DNA from: Bacillota bacterium
GTDB lineage: Bacteria > Bacillota > Halanaerobiia > B1SED10-174
DNA length: 42,145 nt
NCBI GenBank assembly: GCA_007122335.1
Contig: SKTZ01000031.1
Span: 1-42,145 of the forward strand
Direction: 5' to 3'
The notes below the pieces were generated by a model. The model saw only the letters and a program-made list of their open reading frames with translations. It had not been told where the DNA came from and ran no database searches. Shown here in pieces: positions 15,802 to 25,318 of the stretch (the stretch's first letter is position 1; each line of letters starts with the position of its first letter). The translations under genes were made by a program, and so were the position numbers.

Positions 15802-18800
15802 ATGTCGGAATTTGTTCACCTCCACCTGCATACTCAGTACAGCCTGTTGGATGGAGCTGTAAGTCTGAAGGGGCTTTTTAAAGCCCTGACCGAAAAAAAT
15901 ATGTCCGCAGTGGCTATTACTGATCACGGGGTTCTTTACGCTGCTATTCCTTTTTATCAACAGGCCAAGCAGGCAGGTATTCACCCTATAATAGGGTGTG
16001 AGGTTTACCTGACCCCTGGGTCCTATAAAGATAAAAGTCGCAAGGAAGAAAACCTTTATCACCTGGTTTTACTTGCGGAAAACCTGGAAGGTTACCGCAA
16101 CCTGATGGAACTGGTCAGTATTTCCAATACAGAAGGCTTTTATTATAAACCCCGAATTGACAAAGATATTCTTTATCGCTACAGGCGAGGCTTAATTGGC
16201 CTAACCGCCTGTTTAAGCGGTGAGCTGCCCACTCTTGTAATTCAGGGGCAGGAAGAAAAGGCTGATCAGGCCCTGGAGGAATATCTGCAGATTTTTGGCA
16301 GAGACAATTTCTTTTTAGAATTACAGGAACACGATTTAAAAGACCAGGTTCAGGTTAATAAATTTTTACGGGAAAGGGCCAGGGCCAAAGATCTGGGACT
16401 TGTTGTAAGCAATGATGTCCATTACCTTTCTCGGGATGACGCCGAAGCGCACGATGTGCTTTTGTGCATCCAAACGGGGAAAACCCTTGATGAAGAAGAA
16501 AGGATGCGTTTTCCCAATAGCAATTTTTACCTCCGCTCACCAGAGGAAATGGCCGAGCTTTTTCCCGATGAAAAAGACGCTCTTGCCAATACGGTTAAAA
16601 TTGCTCAGCGTTGCAATGTAGAATTATCCTTTGATAAATTCTTCCTGCCGGAATATCCGGGTTCTTCGGAGAAAACCCCCGAAATGGAACTGGAAGAAAA
16701 ATGTCTAGAGGGTCTAAAAAGGTTGCAAATGGATACCCCTGAGATTAGTCAACGAATGGATTATGAACTGGAAATAATAAAGAAAATGGGCTTTGCCTCA
16801 TATTTTTTGATCGTCAACGATTTTATTGAATTTGCCCGAAGGGAAGAAATCGCTGTTGGCCCGGGGCGGGGTTCTGTGGCGGGGAGCCTGGTAGCCTATC
16901 TCTTAGGAATTACGGGGATAAACCCCCTGAAATATGGCTTGATTTTTGAACGCTTCCTTAACCCGGAAAGGGTTACCATGCCGGATATTGACATTGATTT
17001 TTGTTTTGAACGGCGGGAAGAAGTAGTGGAATATGTAACGGGAAAATATGGGCAGGACCGTGTAGCCCAGATAATTACCTTCGGAACAATGGCCGCCCGG
17101 GGAGTTATCAGGGATGTAGGAAGGGTTCTCGGTTTTCCTTACGGGGACGTGGACCGGGTGGCCAAGGAAATCCCCGCTTCTCCCGGGATCCACCTCAAAG
17201 AAGCCATAGAGTATTCTCCAACCCTGAAAAAACGCTACGAGGAAGAACCTGCAATAAGGAGGCTTTTGGATCTTGCCCTAAAAGTTGAAGGTTCCCCCAG
17301 GCACCCCTCTGTCCATGCCGCAGGGGTGGTTATTGCGCCGGACAGGATCACGAAATTTACTCCGCTGCAGAAAAATAAAGAGGATATTACAACCCAGTAT
17401 GACATGGGTTCGATTGAAGATATAGGGCTGTTGAAAGTTGATTTTCTGGGCTTGAGGACCCTAACTGTAATTGACCATGCGACCAGAATGATTAAAGAAC
17501 AGTTGAAAGTGGAGGTGGACCTGGAAGGGGTTGGGCTGGACGATAAAAAAACCTATGAATTATTGCAAACCGGGCGAACCCTGGGTGTTTTCCAGATGGA
17601 ATCCGCCCTCTATCAAAGGCTGGCCCGGGATTATCAACCCGATTCTTTTGAAGATATAATTGCTATAATTGCCCTGGGTAGGCCGGGGCCAATGGGAAGT
17701 GATCGTTTTCAGGACTTTATCCAATCAAGACATGGCCGCCAGGAAATCAACTATCCCCACCCCCTGTTAAAAGAAATCCTGGAAGAAACGTACGGGGTGA
17801 TTCTCTATCAGGAACAGGTAATGCAGATTGCAAGTCACCTGGGTGATTTGACCATGGGGGAAGCAGATAATCTGCGCAGGGGAATGGGCAAGAAGAAGGA
17901 GGATTTAATTCAGCAGTACAAGGAGAAGTTTATTGAAAATTCAATGACCAAGGGGTTGAGCAGAGAAAAGGCCGAGGAAATTTTTGAGCTTATGGAATAT
18001 TTCGGGGGTTACGGGTTTAATAAATCCCATTCGGCTGCTTACGCTCTTTTATCCTACAGAACGGCATACCTGAAAGCCAATTATCCCCTGCAATTCATGG
18101 TTGCCCTCCTGAATTCCGTTAAAGATAATACTGATAAAGTGGCCCTGTATCTCCAGGAATGCCGGGAGATGGATATCGAGGTTTTACCTCCGGATATTAA
18201 CGAGAGTGGCTATGATTTTACTCCTGCCGGTCCTTCTTTGCGATTCGGCCTGGGGGCGATAAAAAATGTTGGGCAGAGCGCAATCGAAACCATTGTCGAA
18301 GCCCGTAAGGAAGGTGACTTCACTTCTCTATACGATTTCTGCCGGCGGACTGACCTGGGCAGGGTTAACCATCGGGTTTTGGAAAGCCTGATTAAAGCAG
18401 GAACCTTTGCTTCCCTGGGTTTCAAGCGCTCCCAGTTAATGGGGATCATGGAACAGACCTTTCAGAGGGCATTGAGCCAGAGAAAGGCCCGGGATCAAGG
18501 GCAAAAATCACTTTTTGGTGGGATGGAAGAAAAGATTTTTTCTGGAGATATTGAAGTCCCGGACATCGAAGAATTTTCTTCCCAGGAATTAATGAGAATG
18601 GAAAGAGAAACCCTTGGTTTTTATATCTCCGGCCATCCCCTGGATCCCTATCAAAAACTTTTGGCAAGAGAAGGTGTAACTCCCCTGGAGCATCTGGGCG
18701 AAAAAACTGACCAGAGCAGGGTAAGGATTGGAGGATTAATTTCCAGGATAACACCTCATCAAACCAAAAGAGGTCAACAAATGGCATTCATTTTGTTAGA

Positions 18801-19227
18801 AGATAGAGTTGCCCAGGTAGAGATTATTGTTTTCCCGGATATTTTTAGCAATAACCGGGAACTTATTGAAGTGGGGCAGGCTGTATTAATTGAGGGAAAA
18901 ATTGATCAGCAGGAAGAAGAGGGTCCCAAAATTCTTGCTGAAGAAATAAAAAAATTAGAGGTTCCTTTCCGGGTGGAGATGGATTTTGAAAAGATCCCCC
19001 CTGGTTTTTGGAAAGAACTCAAGGAAATTTTATATTCATATTCCGGCTCCTGCCCTATTTATCTTGAACTGAAAAGGGGAAATGAGAAAATTACTATTGC
19101 CCTAGGCAATGCCTTCAGGGCACCTGCTGATGAAGGGGAAAGAAATAAGTTGAAGGCTGACATTAAAAAACTTCTCGGCAGGAATAAAGGAAAGGAAGCA
19201 GGTAAAAATGAAAGAAAAAATAATTGA
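15802..19227 (+). CDS. dnaE: DNA polymerase III subunit alpha, DnaE
   Basis: 1141 residues from ATG at 15802, after GGAGAAGGAGGGG; an in-frame TTG at 15721 gives a basic 27-residue extension that is unlikely. Domains in order: PHP domain beginning FVHLHLHTQYSLLDG with ITDHG; palm with GPGRGSVAGSLVAYLLGI and the catalytic MPDIDIDF triad; thumb and fingers with VFQMES, GRPGP, GVILYQEQ and YGFNKSHSAAYALLSYRTAYLK; helix-hairpin-helix (GAIKNVG); OB fold near the end (VRIGGLIS). Length and the single PHP arrangement mark it as DnaE, not PolC. It opens a dense run of same-strand genes; its last 20 bases overlap the next start. Confidence 0.98.
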   Translation: MSEFVHLHLHTQYSLLDGAVSLKGLFKALTEKNMSAVAITDHGVLYAAIPFYQQAKQAGIHPIIGCEVYLTPGSYKDKSRKEENLYHLVLLAENLEGYRNLMELVSISNTEGFYYKPRIDKDILYRYRRGLIGLTACLSGELPTLVIQGQEEKADQALEEYLQIFGRDNFFLELQEHDLKDQVQVNKFLRERARAKDLGLVVSNDVHYLSRDDAEAHDVLLCIQTGKTLDEEERMRFPNSNFYLRSPEEMAELFPDEKDALANTVKIAQRCNVELSFDKFFLPEYPGSSEKTPEMELEEKCLEGLKRLQMDTPEISQRMDYELEIIKKMGFASYFLIVNDFIEFARREEIAVGPGRGSVAGSLVAYLLGITGINPLKYGLIFERFLNPERVTMPDIDIDFCFERREEVVEYVTGKYGQDRVAQIITFGTMAARGVIRDVGRVLGFPYGDVDRVAKEIPASPGIHLKEAIEYSPTLKKRYEEEPAIRRLLDLALKVEGSPRHPSVHAAGVVIAPDRITKFTPLQKNKEDITTQYDMGSIEDIGLLKVDFLGLRTLTVIDHATRMIKEQLKVEVDLEGVGLDDKKTYELLQTGRTLGVFQMESALYQRLARDYQPDSFEDIIAIIALGRPGPMGSDRFQDFIQSRHGRQEINYPHPLLKEILEETYGVILYQEQVMQIASHLGDLTMGEADNLRRGMGKKKEDLIQQYKEKFIENSMTKGLSREKAEEIFELMEYFGGYGFNKSHSAAYALLSYRTAYLKANYPLQFMVALLNSVKDNTDKVALYLQECREMDIEVLPPDINESGYDFTPAGPSLRFGLGAIKNVGQSAIETIVEARKEGDFTSLYDFCRRTDLGRVNHRVLESLIKAGTFASLGFKRSQLMGIMEQTFQRALSQRKARDQGQKSLFGGMEEKIFSGDIEVPDIEEFSSQELMRMERETLGFYISGHPLDPYQKLLAREGVTPLEHLGEKTDQSRVRIGGLISRITPHQTKRGQQMAFILLEDRVAQVEIIVFPDIFSNNRELIEVGQAVLIEGKIDQQEEEGPKILAEEIKKLEVPFRVEMDFEKIPPGFWKELKEILYSYSGSCPIYLELKRGNEKITIALGNAFRAPADEGERNKLKADIKKLLGRNKGKEAGKNERKNN

Positions 19228-19699
19228 TATGCTTAAAGAAAGAGGGGTTACTCTGGAGGAAATAGCAGAGATTGTTCTGAATATGCAGGCCCCCTATAAC
19301 GAAGGTTTGAGTTTTGATGAATGCCTCTGGAGTGTCCAGATGGTTTTTGAAAAAAGAGAAGTCCAGCATGTGATCCTGACCGGGCTGACCCTTGATAAGT
19401 TAACAGAGGAGGGGAAGATTCAAGAACCCCTGCAAAGCATTATTGCCAGTGATGAGCCGCTTTACGGGGTCGATGAAACGTTGGCAATGGGAATTGCCAC
19501 AATTTATGGGACTATTGGGATAACCTCTTTTGGTTATTTAGATAAAGCTAAACCAGGAATAATGGAGAGGCTTGATAACAAGGAAAGTAAAAAAGTCCAT
19601 ACATTTATGGATGATATTGTAGCAGGTGTTGCCGCAGCTGCAGCTGCAAGAATTGCTCATACAAGGGAAGTTGGCGAAATCGAAGACGATATTTCCTGA
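19208..19699 (+). CDS. Phosphatidylglycerophosphatase A family protein (YutG-like)
   Basis: 163 residues; overlaps dnaE by 20 bases. Family words: LTGLTLDKLTEEGK, IYGTIGITSFGYLDKAKPGI and TFMDDIVAGVAAAAAARI. This fits the soluble Bacillota branch of the PgpA family (YutG-like), related to the lipid phosphatase that makes phosphatidylglycerol; the actual reaction of this branch is less certain. The N-terminus is a charged helix (KEKIIDMLKERGVTLEEIAEIV). No clear membrane span is visible. Next gene aspA starts 17 bp later. Confidence 0.85.
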   Translation: MKEKIIDMLKERGVTLEEIAEIVLNMQAPYNEGLSFDECLWSVQMVFEKREVQHVILTGLTLDKLTEEGKIQEPLQSIIASDEPLYGVDETLAMGIATIYGTIGITSFGYLDKAKPGIMERLDNKESKKVHTFMDDIVAGVAAAAAARIAHTREVGEIEDDIS

Positions 19700-19716
19700 A
19701 AAGGAGCGAAGTAATT

Positions 19717-21156
19717 ATGCAGGAAAGAACAGAGTTCGATGCCCTGGGGGAATTAAAAATCCCCGCAGATGCTTATTACGGAGTTCAAACCAAGAGAGCT
19801 GCCGAGAATTTCCCGATAACCGGTTACCCGGTTCACGGAGCCTTGATTAAGGCCCTGGGAGTGGTAAAAAAAGCAGCGTTATCTGTTAACATGGAACTGG
19901 GCATGATTGAGGAAAAGAAGGGGCAGGCATTACTTCAGGCTGCCCAGGAAGTCGTTGATGGGAAATTCCAGGATCAGTTTATTGTAGATACCATCCAGGG
20001 AGGCGCTGGAACTTCATTCAATATGAATATGAATGAGGTTTTAGCCAACCGGGCTTTGGAAATACTTGAAGAACCCCGTGGAAATTACCGGGTTATTCAT
20101 CCCAATAATCATGTAAATATGGGACAATCCACAAATGATGTTGTGCCAACTGCTATCCGACTTGGGGCAATCAAGCTCCTGGATAAATTGATGGACGAGT
20201 TCAGAGGTTTAATTCACACCCTGAAAGAAAAAAGCGAGGAATTCGATTCGGTGATAAAGATGGGGAGGACTCATCTCCAGGATGCAATTCCCATCCGTCT
20301 GGGGCAGGGGTTAAAAGCTTATTCAGCTGCTCTGGAAAGAGACGTTGAAAGGATGACCGATGCCCGGCGAGATTTAATGACCGTTAATTTAGGAGCTACT
20401 GCAATTGGGACAGGGTTGAATGCCCACCAGGAATATGTGAAAATTGTAACCAGAAAATTAAGGGAGCTGACCGAACTTGAAATGAAACAGGCCCCTGATC
20501 TTGTTGATGCAACTCAAAACCAGGACGAACTGGTTCAGCTTTCGGGTTGTCTCAGGACAGCAGCCGTTAATCTCTGCAAAATGGCCAATGATTTACGCCT
20601 GCTGGCTTCAGGACCCCGGGCCGGTTTAGGGGAAATAAATTTGCCGGCGGTGCAACCGGGATCATCGATAATGCCGGGGAAAGTAAACCCGGTGATCCCA
20701 GAAGTAATTAACCAGATTTCTTTCCAGGTCCAGGGTAACGATCACACGGTAGCCCTGGCCGGGCAGGCAGGCCAGCTTGAATTAAATGTAATGATGCCGG
20801 TCCTGGTCTTTAACCTGTATCAATCCCTTGATATAATGGTGTATGGTGCGAAAATATTTAACGAAAAATGTCTGCAGGGAATAACCCCCAATCGGGAGCG
20901 GTGCCAGAAAATGGTTGAAGATAGTTTGGGTATTATCACCGCAATCAGCCCCCATATTGGTTATGAAGCAGCTTCCAGGGTGGCCAAAAAGGCCCTTGAT
21001 ACTGGAAAAGCACTACGACAGATTTTGCTGGAGGAAGGAATGTTAACCAGCGAAGAGCTTGACATAATCCTCGATCCCAGGGAAATGACAGAACCGGGAA
21101 TAGCAGGAGGAGAATTGCTGAGAAGGCTTAGTGATGAACAGGGAAGTGATAAATAA
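19717..21156 (+). CDS. aspA: Aspartate ammonia-lyase AspA
   Basis: 479 residues, the length of E. coli AspA (478). It splits L-aspartate to fumarate and ammonia. The superfamily signature GSSIMPGKVNPVIPEVINQ is present, and the form PVIPEV is typical of aspartase rather than fumarase (PTQCEA). Other words: DTIQGGAGTSFNMNMNEV, HPNNHVNMGQSTND and GRTHLQDAIP. Cytoplasmic homotetramer. ATG at 19717 follows AAGGAGCG. In Bacillus the place between dnaE and pfkA holds malic enzyme and accDA, so this locus has been remodelled. The last base of its TAA is the first base of the next ATG. Confidence 0.92.
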   Translation: MQERTEFDALGELKIPADAYYGVQTKRAAENFPITGYPVHGALIKALGVVKKAALSVNMELGMIEEKKGQALLQAAQEVVDGKFQDQFIVDTIQGGAGTSFNMNMNEVLANRALEILEEPRGNYRVIHPNNHVNMGQSTNDVVPTAIRLGAIKLLDKLMDEFRGLIHTLKEKSEEFDSVIKMGRTHLQDAIPIRLGQGLKAYSAALERDVERMTDARRDLMTVNLGATAIGTGLNAHQEYVKIVTRKLRELTELEMKQAPDLVDATQNQDELVQLSGCLRTAAVNLCKMANDLRLLASGPRAGLGEINLPAVQPGSSIMPGKVNPVIPEVINQISFQVQGNDHTVALAGQAGQLELNVMMPVLVFNLYQSLDIMVYGAKIFNEKCLQGITPNRERCQKMVEDSLGIITAISPHIGYEAASRVAKKALDTGKALRQILLEEGMLTSEELDIILDPREMTEPGIAGGELLRRLSDEQGSDK

Positions 21157-21638
21157 TGGGGTTTCTATCTGAAATCCCCCCGGCTATCTGGGTTGTCATA
21201 ACTGGAGCGGCTCCTATTTTTGAGTTGCGGGGAGCCATTCCCCTGGCCTGGAGGCTTGGCTTTGATCCGGGGCCAGCATTTTTGCTTGCGGTACTGGGAA
21301 ATCTCCTTCCAATAATTCCCCTGCTATTGTTTTTAAGGATTGTCCGGGAATTTCTGGAGGCAAATGTTCCGGTCTTTGAAACTTTTTTCAACTGGCTGGA
21401 CAGAAGGACCTACAGGCGCAGCGAGCGGGTTGAAAAATATGGGATTATTGGCCTGATTATTTTAACTGCTATTCCCCTGCCAACAACTGGGGCATGGACT
21501 GCTTCTCTCGCCGCAGTTTTATTCAAGCTTCCTTTCTGGCCTTCCTTTTTTGCGATTCTTACCGGGGTGTTTTTAGCGGGTATTTTGGTTATGTTGATTA
21601 CTTTTGGTTTTATTTCCAATTTTTTTCTGGTAGGTTAA
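21156..21638 (+). CDS. Small multidrug export protein family (COG2426)
   Basis: 160 residues, four to five hydrophobic segments. TGAAPIFELRGAIPLAW (17-33) and TAIPLPTTGAWTASLAAV are characteristic of PF06695 (small multi-drug export), a DedA-like inner-membrane family. The transported substrate is not established and the name is historical. The one-base overlap with aspA (TAATG) shows translational coupling. The gene ends about 75 bp before pfkA. Confidence 0.88.
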   Translation: MGFLSEIPPAIWVVITGAAPIFELRGAIPLAWRLGFDPGPAFLLAVLGNLLPIIPLLLFLRIVREFLEANVPVFETFFNWLDRRTYRRSERVEKYGIIGLIILTAIPLPTTGAWTASLAAVLFKLPFWPSFFAILTGVFLAGILVMLITFGFISNFFLVG

Positions 21639-21713
21639 GGTAAATAAAAAAATTAGCAGGCAAAATTTGGGCAGGGCGCGGGTTGATAATGTGGATGAAG
21701 GAGGACAAGAACA

Positions 21714-22712
21714 ATGAAAAAGATCGGGGTAATAACAAGTGGGGGAGATGCGCCTGGAATGAACGCCGCCCTGCGGGCGGTTGTAAGAAATGGAATATAC
21801 AAAGGTATCGGCATCTATGCTTTCCAGCATGGTTTCCAGGGTTTGATTAATAAAAAATTCAGCCCCATGCAGAGAGGCAGTGTTGCTGATATTATCCAGC
21901 GGGGAGGCACAATATTGCAAACCGCCCGTTGCGAGGAATTTAAAACTAAAGAAGGAAGAACAAAAGCCGCAGAAAACTTGAAAGAACTCGGTATTTCGGG
22001 TCTGGTAATAATTGGAGGAGACGGTTCTTTTCGAGGCGGCGAATTAATACAAAAAGAACACGGAATTGAAGTTGTGGGAGTTCCTGCGACTATTGATAAT
22101 GATATCGGGGGGACAGATTTCTGTATTGGTTTTGATACAGCAGTGAATACAGTTATTGATGCTGTGAATAAGATCCGGGATACGGCAACTTCCCATGAAA
22201 GGATTTTTGTAGTGGAAATAATGGGGAGAGAACGAGGTTTTCTTGCTCTTTATGCGGGTCTTGCCGCCGGGGCAGAATCAATTCTTATCCCCGAAAGACC
22301 TACTTCTCTTAAAGATATTTGCGATAAACTGGAACACGGCTTCAAAAGGGGCAAGAAACACAGCATAATCATGGTCGCCGAGGGAGTAGGCGGTGATTTT
22401 TATACCAACCGTGACCTAAGAAAAACTCCTGCTTTTGCTCTGAGTGAGGCAATAAGCGATAAACTTGGCCACGAAACCAGGGTTATTGTTCTCGGGCATC
22501 TGCAAAGGGGAGGTGCTCCTTCTGCCCGGGATCGAATTCTGGCCAGCAGGATGGGAGCTTCTGCAGTTGATTTATTATGCGAGGGAAAGTCTGGTTTAAT
22601 GATTGGGATGGTTCATGAAGAAATGAAGGCAACACCACTGGGAGAAGCCCTGGCTCAGGAGCCTCAAATCAACGAAGAAATCCTGCAGCTTTCTCATATT
22701 CTATCCCTTTAA
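21714..22712 (+). CDS. pfkA: 6-phosphofructokinase PfkA
   Basis: 332 residues. Catalyses the committed step of glycolysis. Motifs: GVITSGGDAPGMNAALRAVVR (ATP loop), IGGDGSFRGG, PATIDNDIGGTD with the catalytic Asp, FDTAVNTVIDAV, and MGRERGFLA. Gly in GGDGS favours ATP over pyrophosphate as phosphoryl donor. ATG at 21714 follows AAGGAGGAC. Bacillus pfkA is followed directly by pyk; here three CoA-transferase/thiolase genes stand between. It ends just ahead of atoD. Confidence 0.96.
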   Translation: MKKIGVITSGGDAPGMNAALRAVVRNGIYKGIGIYAFQHGFQGLINKKFSPMQRGSVADIIQRGGTILQTARCEEFKTKEGRTKAAENLKELGISGLVIIGGDGSFRGGELIQKEHGIEVVGVPATIDNDIGGTDFCIGFDTAVNTVIDAVNKIRDTATSHERIFVVEIMGRERGFLALYAGLAAGAESILIPERPTSLKDICDKLEHGFKRGKKHSIIMVAEGVGGDFYTNRDLRKTPAFALSEAISDKLGHETRVIVLGHLQRGGAPSARDRILASRMGASAVDLLCEGKSGLMIGMVHEEMKATPLGEALAQEPQINEEILQLSHILSL

Positions 22713-22730
22713 ATACTGGAGGTGCGTAGA

Positions 22731-23390
22731 TTGAAGAAGATTTTAAGTCCCAAGGAAGCAGCAAAAAAAGTTAAAAACGGCATGTCAGTTATGGTCGGGG
22801 GGTTTATGGTTGTCGGTAGTCCGAACACATTAATTGATGCTCTAGTGGAGGAAGGAACTAATGATCTGACCCTGATTGTAAATGATACCGGTTTCCCGGA
22901 TAGTGGTGTGGGTAAACTGGTTGCAGCAGATCAGCTCAAAAAAGTTATTGTCTCTCATATTGGAACCAACAAAATAACCGGGGAAAAAATGAATAATAAA
23001 GAAATTGAAGTTGAACTTGTTCCCCAGGGAACCCTTGCTGAACAGATCAGGGCCGGGGGAGCTGGATTGGGTGGAGTTCTTACCCCTACTGGAGTTGGAA
23101 CTGTAGTCCAGGAAGGGAAAAGGGTAATAAACGTTGACGGTCAGGATTATATTCTAGCCACGCCCCTAAGAGCTGATGTTGCCCTGCTTAAGGCCCATAA
23201 GGCAGACTTGGCGGGAAACCTTGTTTTCCGGCGTTCAGCCCGCAATTTTAACCCGCTTATGGCTACTGCCGCCGACCTGGTTATTGTAGAAGTTGAAGAG
23301 ATTCTGGAAATAGGGGAAATTGATCCCGACGAAGTTGTAACTCCCGGGATTTTCGTAGATTATCTGGTTAAAAAGGGAGGTGCAGCATAG
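22731..23390 (+). CDS. atoD: Acetoacetate CoA-transferase-type, alpha subunit
   Basis: 219 residues from TTG at 22731, seven bases after GGAGGT; a GTG at 22722 sits inside the ribosome site. Motifs: SVMVGGFMVVGSPNTLIDAL (CoA-binding Gly-rich loop), GVGTVVQEGK, and HKADLAGNLVFRRSARNFNP, typical of AtoD/ScoA. With AtoA it forms a heteromeric enzyme moving CoA between acyl-CoA and acetoacetate or a short fatty acid. Its TAG overlaps the GTG start of atoA by one base. Confidence 0.93.
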   Translation: MKKILSPKEAAKKVKNGMSVMVGGFMVVGSPNTLIDALVEEGTNDLTLIVNDTGFPDSGVGKLVAADQLKKVIVSHIGTNKITGEKMNNKEIEVELVPQGTLAEQIRAGGAGLGGVLTPTGVGTVVQEGKRVINVDGQDYILATPLRADVALLKAHKADLAGNLVFRRSARNFNPLMATAADLVIVEVEEILEIGEIDPDEVVTPGIFVDYLVKKGGAA

Positions 23391-24049
23391 TGGATAAACA
23401 GCAAAAAAGAAACATGATTGCCCGCCGGGTAGCCAGGGAATTTAAAGATGGTGATGTTGTTAACCTGGGAATTGGAATGCCAACTCTTGTAGCCAATTTC
23501 ATTGATGGTGATAAAAAAGTAATACTGCAGTCGGAAAATGGTTTTCTGGGAGTAGGGCCTGCTCCAGAACCGGGACAAGAAGACCCGGATGTGGTAAATG
23601 CAGGTGGGCAGCCAGTTTCCATACTTACCGGTGGAGCATGTTTTGATAGTGCTACCTCTTTTGGGATTATCAGGGGAGGTCATGTGGATGCAACGGTTCT
23701 GGGGGCCCTGGAGGTTGATGAAGAGGGGAATCTTGCTAACTGGATGATCCCAGGCAAGCTTGTTCCGGGAATGGGTGGAGCCATGGACCTGGTTGTTGGC
23801 GCCCAAAAAGTAATTATCGCAACGGAACACTGTAATAAAAAAGGCGAACCCAAAATACTCCGGAAGTGCAAACTACCCCTGACTGCAACCAAAGAGGTGG
23901 ACCTGATTGTTACCGAACTGGCAGTTATTGAAGTCACTCTTTCTGGACTATTGCTCAGGGAAGTTGCGGAAGATTCTTCAATTGCAGAAGTTCAGGAAAA
24001 AACAGAAGCAGAACTAATTATTCCCGATGATGTGGGAGTTTTAAAGTAA
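23390..24049 (+). CDS. atoA: Acetoacetate CoA-transferase-type, beta subunit
   Basis: 219 residues from GTG at 23390 after AGGGAGGT. Motifs: [26 protein letters not shown], the catalytic glutamate in LQSENGFLG, and [12 protein letters not shown] near the end, all of AtoA/ScoB. The exact acid partner (acetoacetate, butyrate, succinate) cannot be told from sequence. Coupled to atoD by overlapping stop and start; the thiolase follows 22 bp on, so the three genes probably act together on acetoacetyl-CoA. Confidence 0.93.
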   Translation: MDKQQKRNMIARRVAREFKDGDVVNLGIGMPTLVANFIDGDKKVILQSENGFLGVGPAPEPGQEDPDVVNAGGQPVSILTGGACFDSATSFGIIRGGHVDATVLGALEVDEEGNLANWMIPGKLVPGMGGAMDLVVGAQKVIIATEHCNKKGEPKILRKCKLPLTATKEVDLIVTELAVIEVTLSGLLLREVAEDSSIAEVQEKTEAELIIPDDVGVLK

Positions 24050-24071
24050 ATTATTAAAAGGAGGGTCAATT

Positions 24072-25253
24072 TTGGAGCGAGTAGTTATTGTTGAAGGTGT
24101 AAGAACTGCTATTGGTGGATACGGGGGGACATTAAAGGATTTTGCTGCCTGGCAGCTCGGGAAAATAGTAATTGAGGAAGCTTTAAAACGTAGCAAAATT
24201 GAGGGGGATCAGGTTGATGAAGTTTTAATGGGGAATATTTTGCAGGCTGGCCAGGGAATGCACCCCACCAGGCAGGCTTCTCTTGCTGCCAATGTTCCCA
24301 ACGAGGTTCCGGTTATGACAGTTAACAAGGTTTGCGGTTCCGGCTTGAAAACCGTAGCCCTGGCTGCTCAATCTATTAAGCTTGGTGAAGGGAATATTAT
24401 TGTGGCCGGGGGAATGGAGAGCATGAGCCAGGCCACCTATTACCTACCCCAGGCCCGCTGGGGATATAAAATGGGGCACGGGAAAGTTGAAGATGCAATG
24501 ATAAAAGACGGCCTCTGGTGTTCCCTCACTGACCAGCACATGGGTAATACTGCAGAGGCTATTGCAGAGAAATATAATATTTCTCGGGAAGAACAGGATG
24601 AGTTTGCTGCTGGAAGCCAGGCCAAAGCGCAAAAAGCTCTGGAAGAAGGCTGGTTCAAGGAGGAAATTGTCCCAGTTGAAATACCCCAGCGGAAAAAAGA
24701 CCCGATAATTTTTACCCAGGACGAGCATCCCCGCCCAGGAGTAACAGCGGATAAATTAGCCAAAATGAGGCCTGCTTTTAAAAAGGACGGAAGTGTAACT
24801 GCGGGGAACGCTTCAGGAATAAATGATGGAGCAGCAGGCCTGGTTATTATGAGTGAATCCAAAGCCAAAGAACTCGGACTTGAGCCCATTGCTTATCTAG
24901 AAAGTTATGCCTCTGCTGGAGTCGATCCTCTCTACATGGGAATGGGTCCGGTTCCTGCAGTGAAAAAAGCTTTAGATAAGGTCAACTTAACAATTAATGA
25001 TATTGACCTGATCGAGGCCAATGAAGCTTTTGCAGTTCAGGCTCTCGCAGTAGGCAAAGAACTTGGTTTTAAAGAGAATCGGGTGAATGTAGGCGGAGGA
25101 GCAATAGCTCTGGGTCATCCCATAGGAGCAAGTGGAGCAAGGATCCTTGTTACCCTGCTCGGACACATGAAGCGCCTGGATAAAGAGACAGGGCTGGCGA
25201 CTCTATGTATTGGTGGAGGTATGGGTATAGCGGCAGTTGTAAGAAGAGCATAG
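24072..25253 (+). CDS. Acetyl-CoA acetyltransferase (thiolase)
   Basis: 393 residues from TTG at 24072 after AAAAGGAGGGTCAAT. Active sites in view: the nucleophile Cys in [10 protein letters not shown], His in [18 protein letters not shown], and Cys in [10 protein letters not shown]; also NGGIND-like [10 protein letters not shown]. It condenses two acetyl-CoA or splits acetoacetyl-CoA. With AtoDA this gives a two-step route between acetoacetate and acetyl-CoA; direction cannot be told. A terminator follows directly, closing the operon before pyk. Confidence 0.96.
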   Translation: MERVVIVEGVRTAIGGYGGTLKDFAAWQLGKIVIEEALKRSKIEGDQVDEVLMGNILQAGQGMHPTRQASLAANVPNEVPVMTVNKVCGSGLKTVALAAQSIKLGEGNIIVAGGMESMSQATYYLPQARWGYKMGHGKVEDAMIKDGLWCSLTDQHMGNTAEAIAEKYNISREEQDEFAAGSQAKAQKALEEGWFKEEIVPVEIPQRKKDPIIFTQDEHPRPGVTADKLAKMRPAFKKDGSVTAGNASGINDGAAGLVIMSESKAKELGLEPIAYLESYASAGVDPLYMGMGPVPAVKKALDKVNLTINDIDLIEANEAFAVQALAVGKELGFKENRVNVGGGAIALGHPIGASGARILVTLLGHMKRLDKETGLATLCIGGGMGIAAVVRRA

Positions 25254-25261
25254 AAAAAATT

Positions 25262-25287
25262 CAGGCCCCGTAAGGGGCCTGGTTTTT
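25262..25287 (+). terminator. Terminator between the thiolase and pyk
   Basis: CAGGCCCC (25262-25269), GTAA loop, GGGGCCTG (25274-25281), then G and five T. A perfect 8-bp GC-rich stem. It separates the AtoDA-thiolase unit from pyk. Confidence 0.88.
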
Positions 25288-25318
25288 CCAGAGTCTGGCT
25301 AGCAAAGGAGGTGGGAAA

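Noticed and set aside
21714-22712. PfkA as pyrophosphate-dependent
   Set aside because: GGDGS retains Gly at the ATP/PPi-deciding site and the length fits ATP-PFK.
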